Assembly (NCBI GenBank): GCA_964650885.1
Contig: CAZYXG010000031.1
Span: 1-29,736 of the forward strand
Reading direction: 5' to 3'
Length of the DNA stretch: 29,736 nt
Source of the DNA: JAPLFM01 sp964650885
Lineage (GTDB): Bacteria > Bacteroidota > Ignavibacteria > Kapaibacteriales > UBA2268
The notes under the pieces are model-generated. The model was not told the origin of the DNA, made no database searches, and saw nothing but the letters and a program-made list of their open reading frames with translations. The translations under genes and the position numbers were made by a program. Below, one piece after another: positions 16,207 through 24,877 of this stretch. The stretch's first letter is position 1. Each line of letters starts with the position of its first letter.

Positions 16207-18675
16207 TTATTTAACAACTACTGCTGTAAGCTTAGCTTGAACACCAGCTGCATTAGCCAAGATAAAGTATGTGCCAGAAGCAAGATTAGATGTGCTTAAG
16301 TTCACATTGTATGTGCCAGGCATATAGTTTGCATTAGCCAAAGTTCCAACGATAGCACCACTTGCATCAATCAATTTGATGTTTACGTTTTGCTCGTTAG
16401 AGCCACCAACAACAAAATTAACAGTTGAGTTATCAACTACTGGGTTGTTGCTCAATTTAGCAGTAAACACACCAAATGTACCATCTTCTACGCTATTTAC
16501 AGGAGCTGTTTTACCAGTCAAATTGATAGTAACTTCTGGAGTTACTTTATCGTTTGTAGCGAAAGTAAAGCTTTCGATGTATGATTTGTTAGCTACTTTT
16601 GGAGCCCAAGTTACTCTCATTGTAGTAGAAGCACTTTTCTTCAAAATGATTGGGTATGTATTGCCATCTGAAAAAGTAAATCCAGCATCGCCAAAAGCAA
16701 ATTCTGGTTTTTGTATTTGCAAATCAGCAGTACCTGTGTTAGAGATAGTTAATACTAAGTTATGATCTATATTAACTTCTTTTTCAACACCAAAATCTAA
16801 TTTAGTACCCGAAGTAGTAACTATTGGCACTGGAGTTTCAGTAACTGTACCAGTCAACCAATCCATAATTTTCTTAGTTAAGATAGCTCTTTGAGTTTCG
16901 TCAGCATAAGAGAAAAGGTCTTGATTTAAAAAGACTACTCTTGTCAAATCAGTTCCTTCCATTCTAAAGCCAATACCACCTTCAGTTTGACCATCAATAT
17001 TTAAGAATTTAACTGCTTTTGAGCCATTGCCTTGAGACATTGTTAAAGGATAGAAATTACCTTTTTGAGGTACATTAGAAGCTTTAAAGCCATTACCAAT
17101 TGGATCTCCAGAAACACCTGATACATTGTAAGTATTAACTTTAATAATATTTGCAGCAGTAGATGTAAATCCGAAAATGTTAGTAATGTTGTTTGCAATA
17201 GGAGTTTGAGATAACATCATGTTAGAAACCAAGTTGCTACCGTGAAGGAATAATTTAACTCTTTTATTAGTGAACAATGCAGCTAAACTATTAGCAGTAC
17301 TTTGATCCAAAGACATATCAGAACCTGTATTTGCAACTGCAATTTTCAAACTAGTAAGAGTAGATAAAGAAGCAGCAGTTTCTTCAGTAGTCAAAGTTGT
17401 GAAACCTTTGTAGTCGTCAAGACTTTCCAATATTGGAGATAAGTCAGACATAGAAGAATAATTGAATACAACTCTTTCTAATTCTTTAGAAATTACAGTT
17501 AATTTAAATGTAGATGGTTCGCCAACTGTTGGAGTAATTGTAACCATTGCATCGCCAATACCTAAAGTAGCACCTGGAGTAACAATAATTTTGCAATTTG
17601 CAGACGCACCGCCAGCAGCAGTTACCAAAGCTTGGTCAACAACAGCTTTCCAATCTAATGGAGTTCTACCAGACATTTTCACAGAAACTGCAAAATCTAC
17701 TGGTCCGTTAGTTAAGTTTTTGCAAGTCCAAGATTTTTCAGAGTTGTTATTAGTGGGAGTAACTACAATATTTGCACCAGATCCAGTGATTGAAACTGTA
17801 GGAGCTACTTTTGTACCATAGTTTGAATTAATTATTGCATTTCCAGTATAGTTTGCACTTGAATTACCCAAGTAACCAATAACTTTAATGTTTTCAACTC
17901 TCACACCAGGAGCAAGAGCTTTTGAAAAAGATCTTGTATAAACTTCGCCAGCTTTCAAAGTCATTGGCAAACCAGTTGCTTCTCCCAAATGTCCACCCAT
18001 GTAATCTCTCAACACCTCTTGGAATGTCATAGAAACTAAGCTAGATTTGCTGTACCAAGGGTGAGACTCATTGCCAGCTCTACCAGCATAGTAATTAGCT
18101 TGTTTCCAAGCATTTGTGCTGTTAGCAGGAACAACTTCGTTTTCAATAATTATTGCATTAAAAACTGTTTGTGATTTAACATCAGCCAAAATAGTAGCTT
18201 TAACTGTAGCAGTCAAAACATTTGTAGCCGGATCAACAAAGTATGTTACGTCTATATCTGCAGCAGGGCTATTTTTCAATATTTGAGAAGCTATATCGCC
18301 CCAATCGCCACCTTTTTCGTCATAAGCACCTCTGTCGATAGCTACTAAAACAGATTGACCTTTGTTTATTGGACTCCTATTTACCATACCATTTGGATAG
18401 CCACCAACTTTAAAAAATTGTGCTAATTTTTGTTCATGAGCGGTTGCCATAGGGTCACCATTGTGAACCATAATAGGAATAATTTTATCAGCTCCATAAA
18501 CTGAAACCATATCTTCCACGTTCTGGATTCCGCCTGGGCACCAGCCGCACCAAGTACCAGTAAATTCTTCAACGATAACACGTTGAGTTCCAGCAGCATT
18601 TGCATTTTGCATTGAGCCGAAAGTAAGAGTTAGCATCATTAGTGCTAAGAATAATTTAGTCATTTTATTCATCAT
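16207..18675 (-). CDS. Omp28-related T9SS cargo with N-terminal thioredoxin-like domain
   Basis: The 822-residue protein starts at 18675, where an AAAGGAC Shine-Dalgarno element (18681-18687) lies 5 nt upstream. A longer frame upstream lacks such support and would mask the signal peptide (cleavage near residue 27, after NANA). Residues 30-180 form an Omp28-like thioredoxin fold with EEFTGTWCGWC (C43, C46). The middle (about 200-400) is immunoglobulin-like. Residues about 430-610 resemble a GATase/ThuA-like surface domain ending with VVFLNQDLFSYADE and DWL. Residues 625-730 are an HYDIN-type beta-sandwich (LDFG, ISNTGTADLQI, TWAPKV). The last 80 residues are a T9SS type A sorting domain. It should act at or outside the cell surface, perhaps in thiol-disulfide chemistry. 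No partner gene is adjacent. Confidence 0.85.
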   Translation of the reverse strand: MMNKMTKLFLALMMLTLTFGSMQNANAAGTQRVIVEEFTGTWCGWCPGGIQNVEDMVSVYGADKIIPIMVHNGDPMATAHEQKLAQFFKVGGYPNGMVNRSPINKGQSVLVAIDRGAYDEKGGDWGDIASQILKNSPAADIDVTYFVDPATNVLTATVKATILADVKSQTVFNAIIIENEVVPANSTNAWKQANYYAGRAGNESHPWYSKSSLVSMTFQEVLRDYMGGHLGEATGLPMTLKAGEVYTRSFSKALAPGVRVENIKVIGYLGNSSANYTGNAIINSNYGTKVAPTVSITGSGANIVVTPTNNNSEKSWTCKNLTNGPVDFAVSVKMSGRTPLDWKAVVDQALVTAAGGASANCKIIVTPGATLGIGDAMVTITPTVGEPSTFKLTVISKELERVVFNYSSMSDLSPILESLDDYKGFTTLTTEETAASLSTLTSLKIAVANTGSDMSLDQSTANSLAALFTNKRVKLFLHGSNLVSNMMLSQTPIANNITNIFGFTSTAANIIKVNTYNVSGVSGDPIGNGFKASNVPQKGNFYPLTMSQGNGSKAVKFLNIDGQTEGGIGFRMEGTDLTRVVFLNQDLFSYADETQRAILTKKIMDWLTGTVTETPVPIVTTSGTKLDFGVEKEVNIDHNLVLTISNTGTADLQIQKPEFAFGDAGFTFSDGNTYPIILKKSASTTMRVTWAPKVANKSYIESFTFATNDKVTPEVTINLTGKTAPVNSVEDGTFGVFTAKLSNNPVVDNSTVNFVVGGSNEQNVNIKLIDASGAIVGTLANANYMPGTYNVNLSTSNLASGTYFILANAAGVQAKLTAVVVK

Positions 18676-18849
18676 AAAACGTCCTTTAAGTTTGTTTAAA
18701 ACAAGTTTATTTTTAATTTGAGTACATTTCCAAAATCTAATAACAATTTGAACAGACAAAAAGTTACACTTTTTTTTGAATTAATTATAATTCACACCTA
18801 CAAATTGTGAAATAATTGTTAATTCGCAAAATTATATTTTACATTTTTG

Positions 18850-21800
18850 TCAAATAATTGAAATTTCGTTTAAAATTTTAAGAATAGCACTTATATTGAA
18901 ACTATTCAGTGCCTCTTCTAGTAAGTTGCATTTGGCAAACAAGAAGCTCTCATTTTTTGCCGTAGCAAACAATCTAATTTCAATTGTCATAGCTTTAATT
19001 GCTTCTAAATCAATTGTTTGCTTGTAGTTTTCAGCATTGCTGGTAAATTTTAATTTAAATAATTTTAGATTTTCTTCTGAGCTAAATTTCCAATCTAAAT
19101 TCTTAAGATTTTCAATTATTTCAACTATTTCAATTCCATTTTCAGTCTCATCACCTCTATATTTAGCAATGGCATCTAAAAGCTCAGCTCTAACTATTGG
19201 CTTAGTTACTATTCCGTTGAATATTTTTTCAAATTCTTTCAAATCGTCTGCCATCGCATAAGCTGTTAGTGCAATTATTGGCATTTTATCGAATTTTACA
19301 TCTTTTCGAATTTGTCTTGTTGCTTCAAAGCCATCCATCACCGGCATTTGAATATCCATTAGCACCAAATCGTAATCAGAATTTTCTGTTAACTCATCTA
19401 AAGCAAGTTGTCCATTATTTACCATTTTCAAGCTTAGATTAGTAAATGCCTTTAAAAATCCTTTCACCACCAGCTGATTTGCTAATGTATCATCTACGAC
19501 TAAAATTTTAGAATTTAAATATTTATGATCTTTTTTAGCAGTGACTTCAATTTCTTTTTTCTCGTAAATACTATTCAAATATACAACATCTTCAAGATAA
19601 ACTATGAATTTTGAACCTACATTCATTTCGCTGCTAAGTTCAATCTTGCCGTCCATCATTTCGGCCAATCTTCTTGTAATTGTAAGCCCAAGACCTGTGC
19701 CACCATATTTTCGAGTAGATTGTTCGTCCTGCTGGCGAAATGCATCGAAAATTAATTTTTGCTGTTGTTCGGGTATGCCAATTCCAGTATCTTCTACTTC
19801 AATAATTAAGTCAAGCATTAGGTCAGTTTTTTGTTGCCTTTTGAAATCAATATTAAGTGCAACATAGCCACTATGTGTAAATTTAACAGCGTTACCCACA
19901 ATATTAAACAAAATTTGCCTAACTCTAACTTCATCAATAAACAACATTTCAGGTAATTCTTGATTTATATTGAGTTTGAACTCTATCCCACTTTCTTTAC
20001 ATTTAATTGAGAATACTTGTTGAATATCGTTGCACAAGCTCCTAATGTTTGTTTGCTCTTTCTTAATTGTCATTTTCCCTGCTTCTATTTTAGAGAGGTC
20101 AAGTATGTCATTAATCAAAGTTAAAAGTGATTTCCCACTTGAAATAATTCCGTTTGCAAATTCCTTTTGCTTTGGCTCCAAATTCTCGAATTGCATTAGC
20201 TCAGCAAAGCCAAGTATAGCATTCATAGGTGTGCGGATTTCGTGGCTCATATTTGCCAAGAATGAACTTTTTGCTTGATTTGCTGATTGAGCTTCGTCCA
20301 TTGCTTTTTTCAAATTCTCTTCATAGAGTCTTCTTTGGGTAACGTCATAGTTAACTCCAATTATTCTTATTACTTGACTATTGTCATCGAGAATTACTTT
20401 AGCTTCTGTTCTTATGAATCTTTGTTTCCACTTATTCAAGTTCTGATTAGTATTAATAATACTATATTCAACACTAAAATCTTTGCCTTTTTTAATTGCA
20501 ACGTTTATTGTTTTTGAAACATAATCCCTTTTTTCAACTGAAATATAGCTAATGAATTTTTCAAAAGTGTTATCGAAATCTTCATTAATTACTCCAAATA
20601 ATTTATAATTGGACTCATCCCAAATAAGCTCTTTCTGAGCTAAATTCCAATCCCAAATACCAATACTTGTTCCAGTGGTAGCTAACCTAAGCCTTTCCGA
20701 AGATTCAAGCAATTGAAGCTCTGCTTCTTTCTGCTTAGTTATATCATCTGCTATAAATAGTATTTGAGTTGGAAAATCATTGTCGTTTCTATCGAAAACA
20801 ACTTCTCTTGATTGCACCCAGATATATTTCCCATCACCATTTAAAAGTCTGAATTGCGAATATCTTATTTCATTTTCTTTTAGATTGTGATATTCAGGCA
20901 GAGCATTGATAAAGATATCTTTATCATCTGGGTGAATAAACTGAATTAATTCAAACTTTTTAGGTTTTTTAGAAAATTCAGTATATTTAAGATAATCTAT
21001 AATATCCTTATTTTGATATACATATTCCTTAGCTTTTAAATCATAAATATTAATTAAGCTAGGAGTTGTATTGGAAATACTCTCAATAAACTTACTGTAT
21101 TCTCTTAGTTGGAATTCATTTTTTTTTCTTTCTGTAATATTTTTGGCAAAAATAGTAGAACCAATTATTTTGCTGCTCTCATCCATAATAGGATTGAACG
21201 TTATCTCAAAATACAAATCATTGCCTTCTACAGGAAAGTATTCATCAAAATTGTATCTTTCGCCATTATTAGATCTGCTATATCTTTCAGTCCAAATTTC
21301 TTTCAGTCCATAAGGCAAATAGTCTATAATTCGCATTCCAATTTCTATATCTACCCCAAAAGATACTTTAAAGTCTGTTTTAAAGTTAATATTAAAACTC
21401 AAAAGTCTATAGTCTAAATCTACTGACCAAATGCTATCATTTGTATTCTCAACTAAAGAACGAATGTTTGCAATTGCATTAAATTTTTCTGCAATTGCAT
21501 TTTTTTCGAGAGAAATATCTTTTGCTATTCCTAAGAATCCATTAATATTATTTTCAGCATCTCTTAGTGCAGAAATACTAAGAATTACTGGAATATGCGA
21601 ACCATCTTTATGAACATAAGTCCATTCATATTCATTTTCAAGCCCTAGTTTTGTTTTTGCAACAAATGTATCAAATCCAATTTCAATATCTATTCCCAAT
21701 TCTTTAGAAATTTCTTCTGTCCTAGCAAATACTTCGTTTGGCAAATGGAAAACTCCAGGCTTGCGAATGCCAACTAATTCCTCAGCTTTATAGCCAAGTA

Positions 21801-23559
21801 GTTTTTCAGCTGCATTGTTGTAACTTATTATTGTTCCGTCTGTATTGGTAGCTATTAAAGCATAACTTGCATTATCAATAATTGCTCTTTGCAAACTTTG
21901 GACTTTTGATAATTCATTTGCAATTTCAATTTTTTGAGTGATATCTTCAACAAAACCTAAGTATCCATTAAGTTCATTATCATTAAAAACTTCTACAGCA
22001 GTAACCTCTACCCAAGATACTTTATCTTTTTTATCAATAAATCTATATTTATGTTTAAATTCAAAATTAGTTTTTTGGACAGCTTCTGCCCAAAGCTCAA
22101 AGATATTTTGTTTGTCGTCGTGATGCAATGCTGAAACCCAGCCCTCGCCTAAAGCTTCCTCTAAAGTTAAACCAGTAATTTCTTGATATTTTTCGTTTGT
22201 ATAGGAACAGTAACCTTTAACATCTGTTAGATAAATACCAAAAGGAGAATTGCTAGAAATACTTTTAAATCTTTCCTCGCTTTCTTTTATTAAATTCTCT
22301 TTTTGAATTCTATCAGTTATATTGGTAGTAAATATTGTAGCTCCAATCACTGCTTCATCTTTTATAATTGGATTTAACGTAGATTCGTAATATGACTTAG
22401 ATTCATTTAATTCAAATTCCTGAATACTAGAAAAAGTCTCCCCTTTTAATGCTCTACTCAAATTAGAAATAATACTATCGGTATAATCTTTTGGCAAGGC
22501 ATCTTTGATATTCGTACCAGGCAACAATTCTTTGCCTATTAATCTTTCGACAGATTCAGAATGGCTTTTATTAAAAGCAGTATAATTGAAGTTATTATCT
22601 ATAGCATAGATAGAACTTTGAGTGTTGTTTATAATTGAATTTAATTTAAGAACTGTTTCAATTAATTCTTTTTCATTTCTTTTTAATTCTAATTCAGCTA
22701 ACTTTTCGTTGTTGACATCTTGGAAAACCCCCCTAATTTTAGTTACAGCACCCTTTTCAAAAATAGGATAGCCAATAGCTCTAACCCAAATTTCATTTCC
22801 TTTTTGAGTAATAAAAATCATTTTATCATCGAAGCTATGACCTTCAAAAATAGCCCTTTCTACTCTTTTTGTAATCAAATCACGATAATCTGGATGGTAA
22901 AAATTAATTCCCTCTGCAATATTTGGAACAAAATCTGCACTAACTTCATGTATTTCTCTTGTTACTTCCGACCAATAGACAGTATTCGCAATTAAATCTA
23001 CCTCCCAAGAACCAATTTTGGCTACTTTTTGTGTTTCTAATAATATTTCTTGAGTTTTGTAGTTTTCTTTTTCAAAAGTTTCTCTAATCTCGCTTTCTCT
23101 TTCTGCCGTTATTATGGCATCTGCAAGCTCAAAATTTTGCCATTTTAATTTTTCCAAAGATTCAGCTAATTCTAACTCAAATTTCTTAGTCTCGGAAATT
23201 TTATGCTGAATAGCTATAAAACTTACAAATTCACCATTTTCGTCAAATATAGGAGAAGCATCTATATTAATCCAGTATTCACTACCGTCTTTTGAATAAT
23301 TTAAAATGTCAACTTTAAATGGCTTTCTATCAGAAAAAGCATAACGCATTTGGTCTATAGTTTCTTGATTAGTTTTATCGCCTTGCAAAAAGTCGCCTGG
23401 CTTTCTGCCAAGTACCTCATCTAAACCATAACCAGTTGCTAACTCAAATCCTCTATTTGCCCATACAATCTTGCCCAAAGCATCAGTAATGACTACTAAA
23501 GTAGTTTCATTTTTTGCTAAAAACTCTAATAAACTGTTATTTATATTTAAAGGAATCAT
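18850..23559 (-). CDS. Hybrid sensor histidine kinase with about eight PAS domains
   Basis: The 1569-residue protein lacks any membrane segment, so it should sense cytoplasmic signals. I count eight PAS-type units, at about 10-123, 178-285, 303-418, 425-545, 555-687, 696-812, 820-945 and 950-1076. Several end in the D-I-T-x-(R/K)-K PAC signature. A HisKA domain follows (FLANMSHEIRTPMN, phospho-acceptor H1106), then a HATPase with N box, DTGIGIP and GGTGLGLT, and a receiver domain (LVVDD, LVLMDIQMPVMDG, acceptor D1402, KP near 1450). The last 100 residues look like an Hpt helix bundle but lack the expected histidine. The first PAS resembles a LOV domain (GRKPGDFLQG) without the photoactive cysteine. 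There is no adjacent response regulator. The gene is divergent from the pyrophosphatase gene. Confidence 0.95.
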   Translation of the reverse strand: MIPLNINNSLLEFLAKNETTLVVITDALGKIVWANRGFELATGYGLDEVLGRKPGDFLQGDKTNQETIDQMRYAFSDRKPFKVDILNYSKDGSEYWINIDASPIFDENGEFVSFIAIQHKISETKKFELELAESLEKLKWQNFELADAIITAERESEIRETFEKENYKTQEILLETQKVAKIGSWEVDLIANTVYWSEVTREIHEVSADFVPNIAEGINFYHPDYRDLITKRVERAIFEGHSFDDKMIFITQKGNEIWVRAIGYPIFEKGAVTKIRGVFQDVNNEKLAELELKRNEKELIETVLKLNSIINNTQSSIYAIDNNFNYTAFNKSHSESVERLIGKELLPGTNIKDALPKDYTDSIISNLSRALKGETFSSIQEFELNESKSYYESTLNPIIKDEAVIGATIFTTNITDRIQKENLIKESEERFKSISSNSPFGIYLTDVKGYCSYTNEKYQEITGLTLEEALGEGWVSALHHDDKQNIFELWAEAVQKTNFEFKHKYRFIDKKDKVSWVEVTAVEVFNDNELNGYLGFVEDITQKIEIANELSKVQSLQRAIIDNASYALIATNTDGTIISYNNAAEKLLGYKAEELVGIRKPGVFHLPNEVFARTEEISKELGIDIEIGFDTFVAKTKLGLENEYEWTYVHKDGSHIPVILSISALRDAENNINGFLGIAKDISLEKNAIAEKFNAIANIRSLVENTNDSIWSVDLDYRLLSFNINFKTDFKVSFGVDIEIGMRIIDYLPYGLKEIWTERYSRSNNGERYNFDEYFPVEGNDLYFEITFNPIMDESSKIIGSTIFAKNITERKKNEFQLREYSKFIESISNTTPSLINIYDLKAKEYVYQNKDIIDYLKYTEFSKKPKKFELIQFIHPDDKDIFINALPEYHNLKENEIRYSQFRLLNGDGKYIWVQSREVVFDRNDNDFPTQILFIADDITKQKEAELQLLESSERLRLATTGTSIGIWDWNLAQKELIWDESNYKLFGVINEDFDNTFEKFISYISVEKRDYVSKTINVAIKKGKDFSVEYSIINTNQNLNKWKQRFIRTEAKVILDDNSQVIRIIGVNYDVTQRRLYEENLKKAMDEAQSANQAKSSFLANMSHEIRTPMNAILGFAELMQFENLEPKQKEFANGIISSGKSLLTLINDILDLSKIEAGKMTIKKEQTNIRSLCNDIQQVFSIKCKESGIEFKLNINQELPEMLFIDEVRVRQILFNIVGNAVKFTHSGYVALNIDFKRQQKTDLMLDLIIEVEDTGIGIPEQQQKLIFDAFRQQDEQSTRKYGGTGLGLTITRRLAEMMDGKIELSSEMNVGSKFIVYLEDVVYLNSIYEKKEIEVTAKKDHKYLNSKILVVDDTLANQLVVKGFLKAFTNLSLKMVNNGQLALDELTENSDYDLVLMDIQMPVMDGFEATRQIRKDVKFDKMPIIALTAYAMADDLKEFEKIFNGIVTKPIVRAELLDAIAKYRGDETENGIEIVEIIENLKNLDWKFSSEENLKLFKLKFTSNAENYKQTIDLEAIKAMTIEIRLFATAKNESFLFAKCNLLEEALNSFNISAILKILNEISII

Positions 23560-23679
23560 TTGCTTTCGAATTTTTTTGATTGAACTTTTACTTAAGTACA
23601 GCGTTCGTGAAAATAAATTGCCTAAAAAATCTTAGATTGCAAAAGAAAATATTCACTAAATAAAAATAATCTCTTAAAA

Positions 23680-24357
23680 ATGGAAATGATAGAAGAATAT
23701 CTGAAAATTCAGAGTATGCTATTCAAAGCACACCCTTGGCACGGACTCAGCATTGGAGAAAAAGCTCCAAACATTGTTACTGCATATATAGAGCTAGTGC
23801 CTGGCGATACAATCAAATACGAACTCGACAAACAATCGGGCTTTTTGAGAATAGATAGACCACAAATTTATTCTAACATTTGCCCATCTCTTTATGGAAT
23901 GATCCCACAAACTTACTCTGGCAAATCCGTTGCAGAATATTGCAACGAAAAGACTGGCCGCACCGATATAGTTGGCGATTGCGATCCAATAGATATATGT
24001 GTGGTTACTGAGAAAATAGTACCAGCTGGAGATGTGATTCTTTCTTGCAGACCAATTGGTGGATTCCGAATGATAGACGGTGGTGAAGCAGACGATAAGA
24101 TTATTGCCGTAATGAATGACGATGCTGTTTACAACGAACGCTATGACATTTCTGTGTTGCCAAAAACAGTAATCAATAGATTGAAACACTACTTTTTGAC
24201 ATACAAGCAATCGCCAGACGCAAAAGAAGCCAAATGCGAAATTACACACGTTTACGGTAGAGATGAAGCTTATGAAGTGCTTCGCCGAGGTTTTGCCGAT
24301 TACAAAGAAAAATTCCCCGACTTGGTGAAATATCAAGAAATTATCAGCTCTAAGTAA
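23680..24357 (+). CDS. ppa: Inorganic pyrophosphatase, family I
   Basis: The 225-residue cytoplasmic enzyme hydrolyses diphosphate to phosphate and so pulls biosynthetic reactions forward. The family I signature D-x-D-P-I-D is present in VGDCDPIDICV (about residues 104-114). Other active-site stretches are KYELDKQSGFLRIDR, the GMIPQTY segment and GFRMIDGGEADDKIIAV. It is longer than the usual 170-180 residue bacterial form because of insertions and a C-terminal helical extension, as in a longer subgroup found in Bacteroidota/Chlorobiota. It is 6 nt from the YjbQ-family gene, forming a two-gene operon. No Shine-Dalgarno is visible. Confidence 0.95.
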   Translation: MEMIEEYLKIQSMLFKAHPWHGLSIGEKAPNIVTAYIELVPGDTIKYELDKQSGFLRIDRPQIYSNICPSLYGMIPQTYSGKSVAEYCNEKTGRTDIVGDCDPIDICVVTEKIVPAGDVILSCRPIGGFRMIDGGEADDKIIAVMNDDAVYNERYDISVLPKTVINRLKHYFLTYKQSPDAKEAKCEITHVYGRDEAYEVLRRGFADYKEKFPDLVKYQEIISSK

Positions 24358-24363
24358 ACTTAT

Positions 24364-24780
24364 ATGAAAAGCTATCGCAAAGAACTTACATTTAACACAA
24401 AAACTCGAAGAGCTTATATAAACATTACTCGTGATGTCGAAGAAGCACTTCGAGAAAGTGGTATTAAAGAAGGAATGGTTTTGGTTAATGCTATGCACAT
24501 TTCGGCAAGTGTTTTTATAAACGACGACGAATCGGGATTACACCAAGATTTTGAAATTTGGTTAGAAAAATTAGCCCCAGAAAAGCCCCACTCACAATAT
24601 AGGCATAACAGCTTTGAAGACAATGCCGATGCCCACTTGAAAAGACAAATTATGGGCAGAGAAGTGATTGTTGCCATTACAAATGGAAAACTAGATTTCG
24701 GACCATGGGAACAAATCTTCTATGGCGAATTCGATGGCAAAAGAGATAAAAGAGTCCTTATAAAGATTATTGGCGAATAG
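24364..24780 (+). CDS. yjbQ: YjbQ/UPF0047 family protein
   Basis: The 138-residue protein has the full UPF0047/YjbQ pattern. It has FNTKTRRAYINITRDVEEALRES near the start, GMVLVNAMHISASVFINDDESGLHQDFEIWLEKLAP (about 37-73), Y-RHNSFEDNADAHLKRQIMGREV (about 78-103), and GKLDFGPWEQIFYGEFDGKRDKRVLIKI at the end. Conserved H46 and H84 and the acidic residues form a putative metal site. The E. coli protein has weak thiamine-phosphate synthase activity, but its physiological role is unsettled. It follows the pyrophosphatase gene by 6 nt, so both share a promoter. Confidence 0.93.
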   Translation: MKSYRKELTFNTKTRRAYINITRDVEEALRESGIKEGMVLVNAMHISASVFINDDESGLHQDFEIWLEKLAPEKPHSQYRHNSFEDNADAHLKRQIMGREVIVAITNGKLDFGPWEQIFYGEFDGKRDKRVLIKIIGE

Positions 24781-24810
24781 CATAAATTTCCTACATTCGC
24801 AAACATACCA

Positions 24811-24845
24811 AAAAAAAGCTCTGCTACCTTACGATAGCAGAGCTT
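24811..24845 (-). terminator. Intrinsic terminator between convergent genes
   Basis: A perfect 11-bp stem, AAGCTCTGCTA (24816-24826) and TAGCAGAGCTT (24835-24845), has an 8-nt loop. On the minus strand it is followed by a T tract (24811-24817) and serves the DUF2723 gene. On the plus strand the hairpin lies downstream of yjbQ but has only a poor T tract, so termination that way is likely weaker. Confidence 0.92.
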
Positions 24846-24877
24846 ATCATTTAAACTAAACTATTACTTTCTTTTTT

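Noticed and set aside
17462..17821. A 119-codon plus-strand frame and others opposite the Omp28-like gene
   Set aside because: Low-complexity Val/Thr-rich translations arise from the repetitive beta-sandwich coding sequence; no start signals.
18676..18759. Longer start for the Omp28-like protein
   Set aside because: A good Shine-Dalgarno element lies directly before the ATG at 18675, and the extension would bury the signal peptide.
23380..23559. LOV photoreceptor domain at the kinase N-terminus
   Set aside because: The motif GRKPGDFLQG resembles the LOV signature but lacks the flavin-binding cysteine, so light sensing by adduct formation is not supported.
23794..24498. A 234-codon open frame on the minus strand across the pyrophosphatase and YjbQ genes
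   Set aside because: It is antisense to two well-conserved genes with catalytic signatures and its translation is Phe/Ser/His-rich with no recognisable domain.
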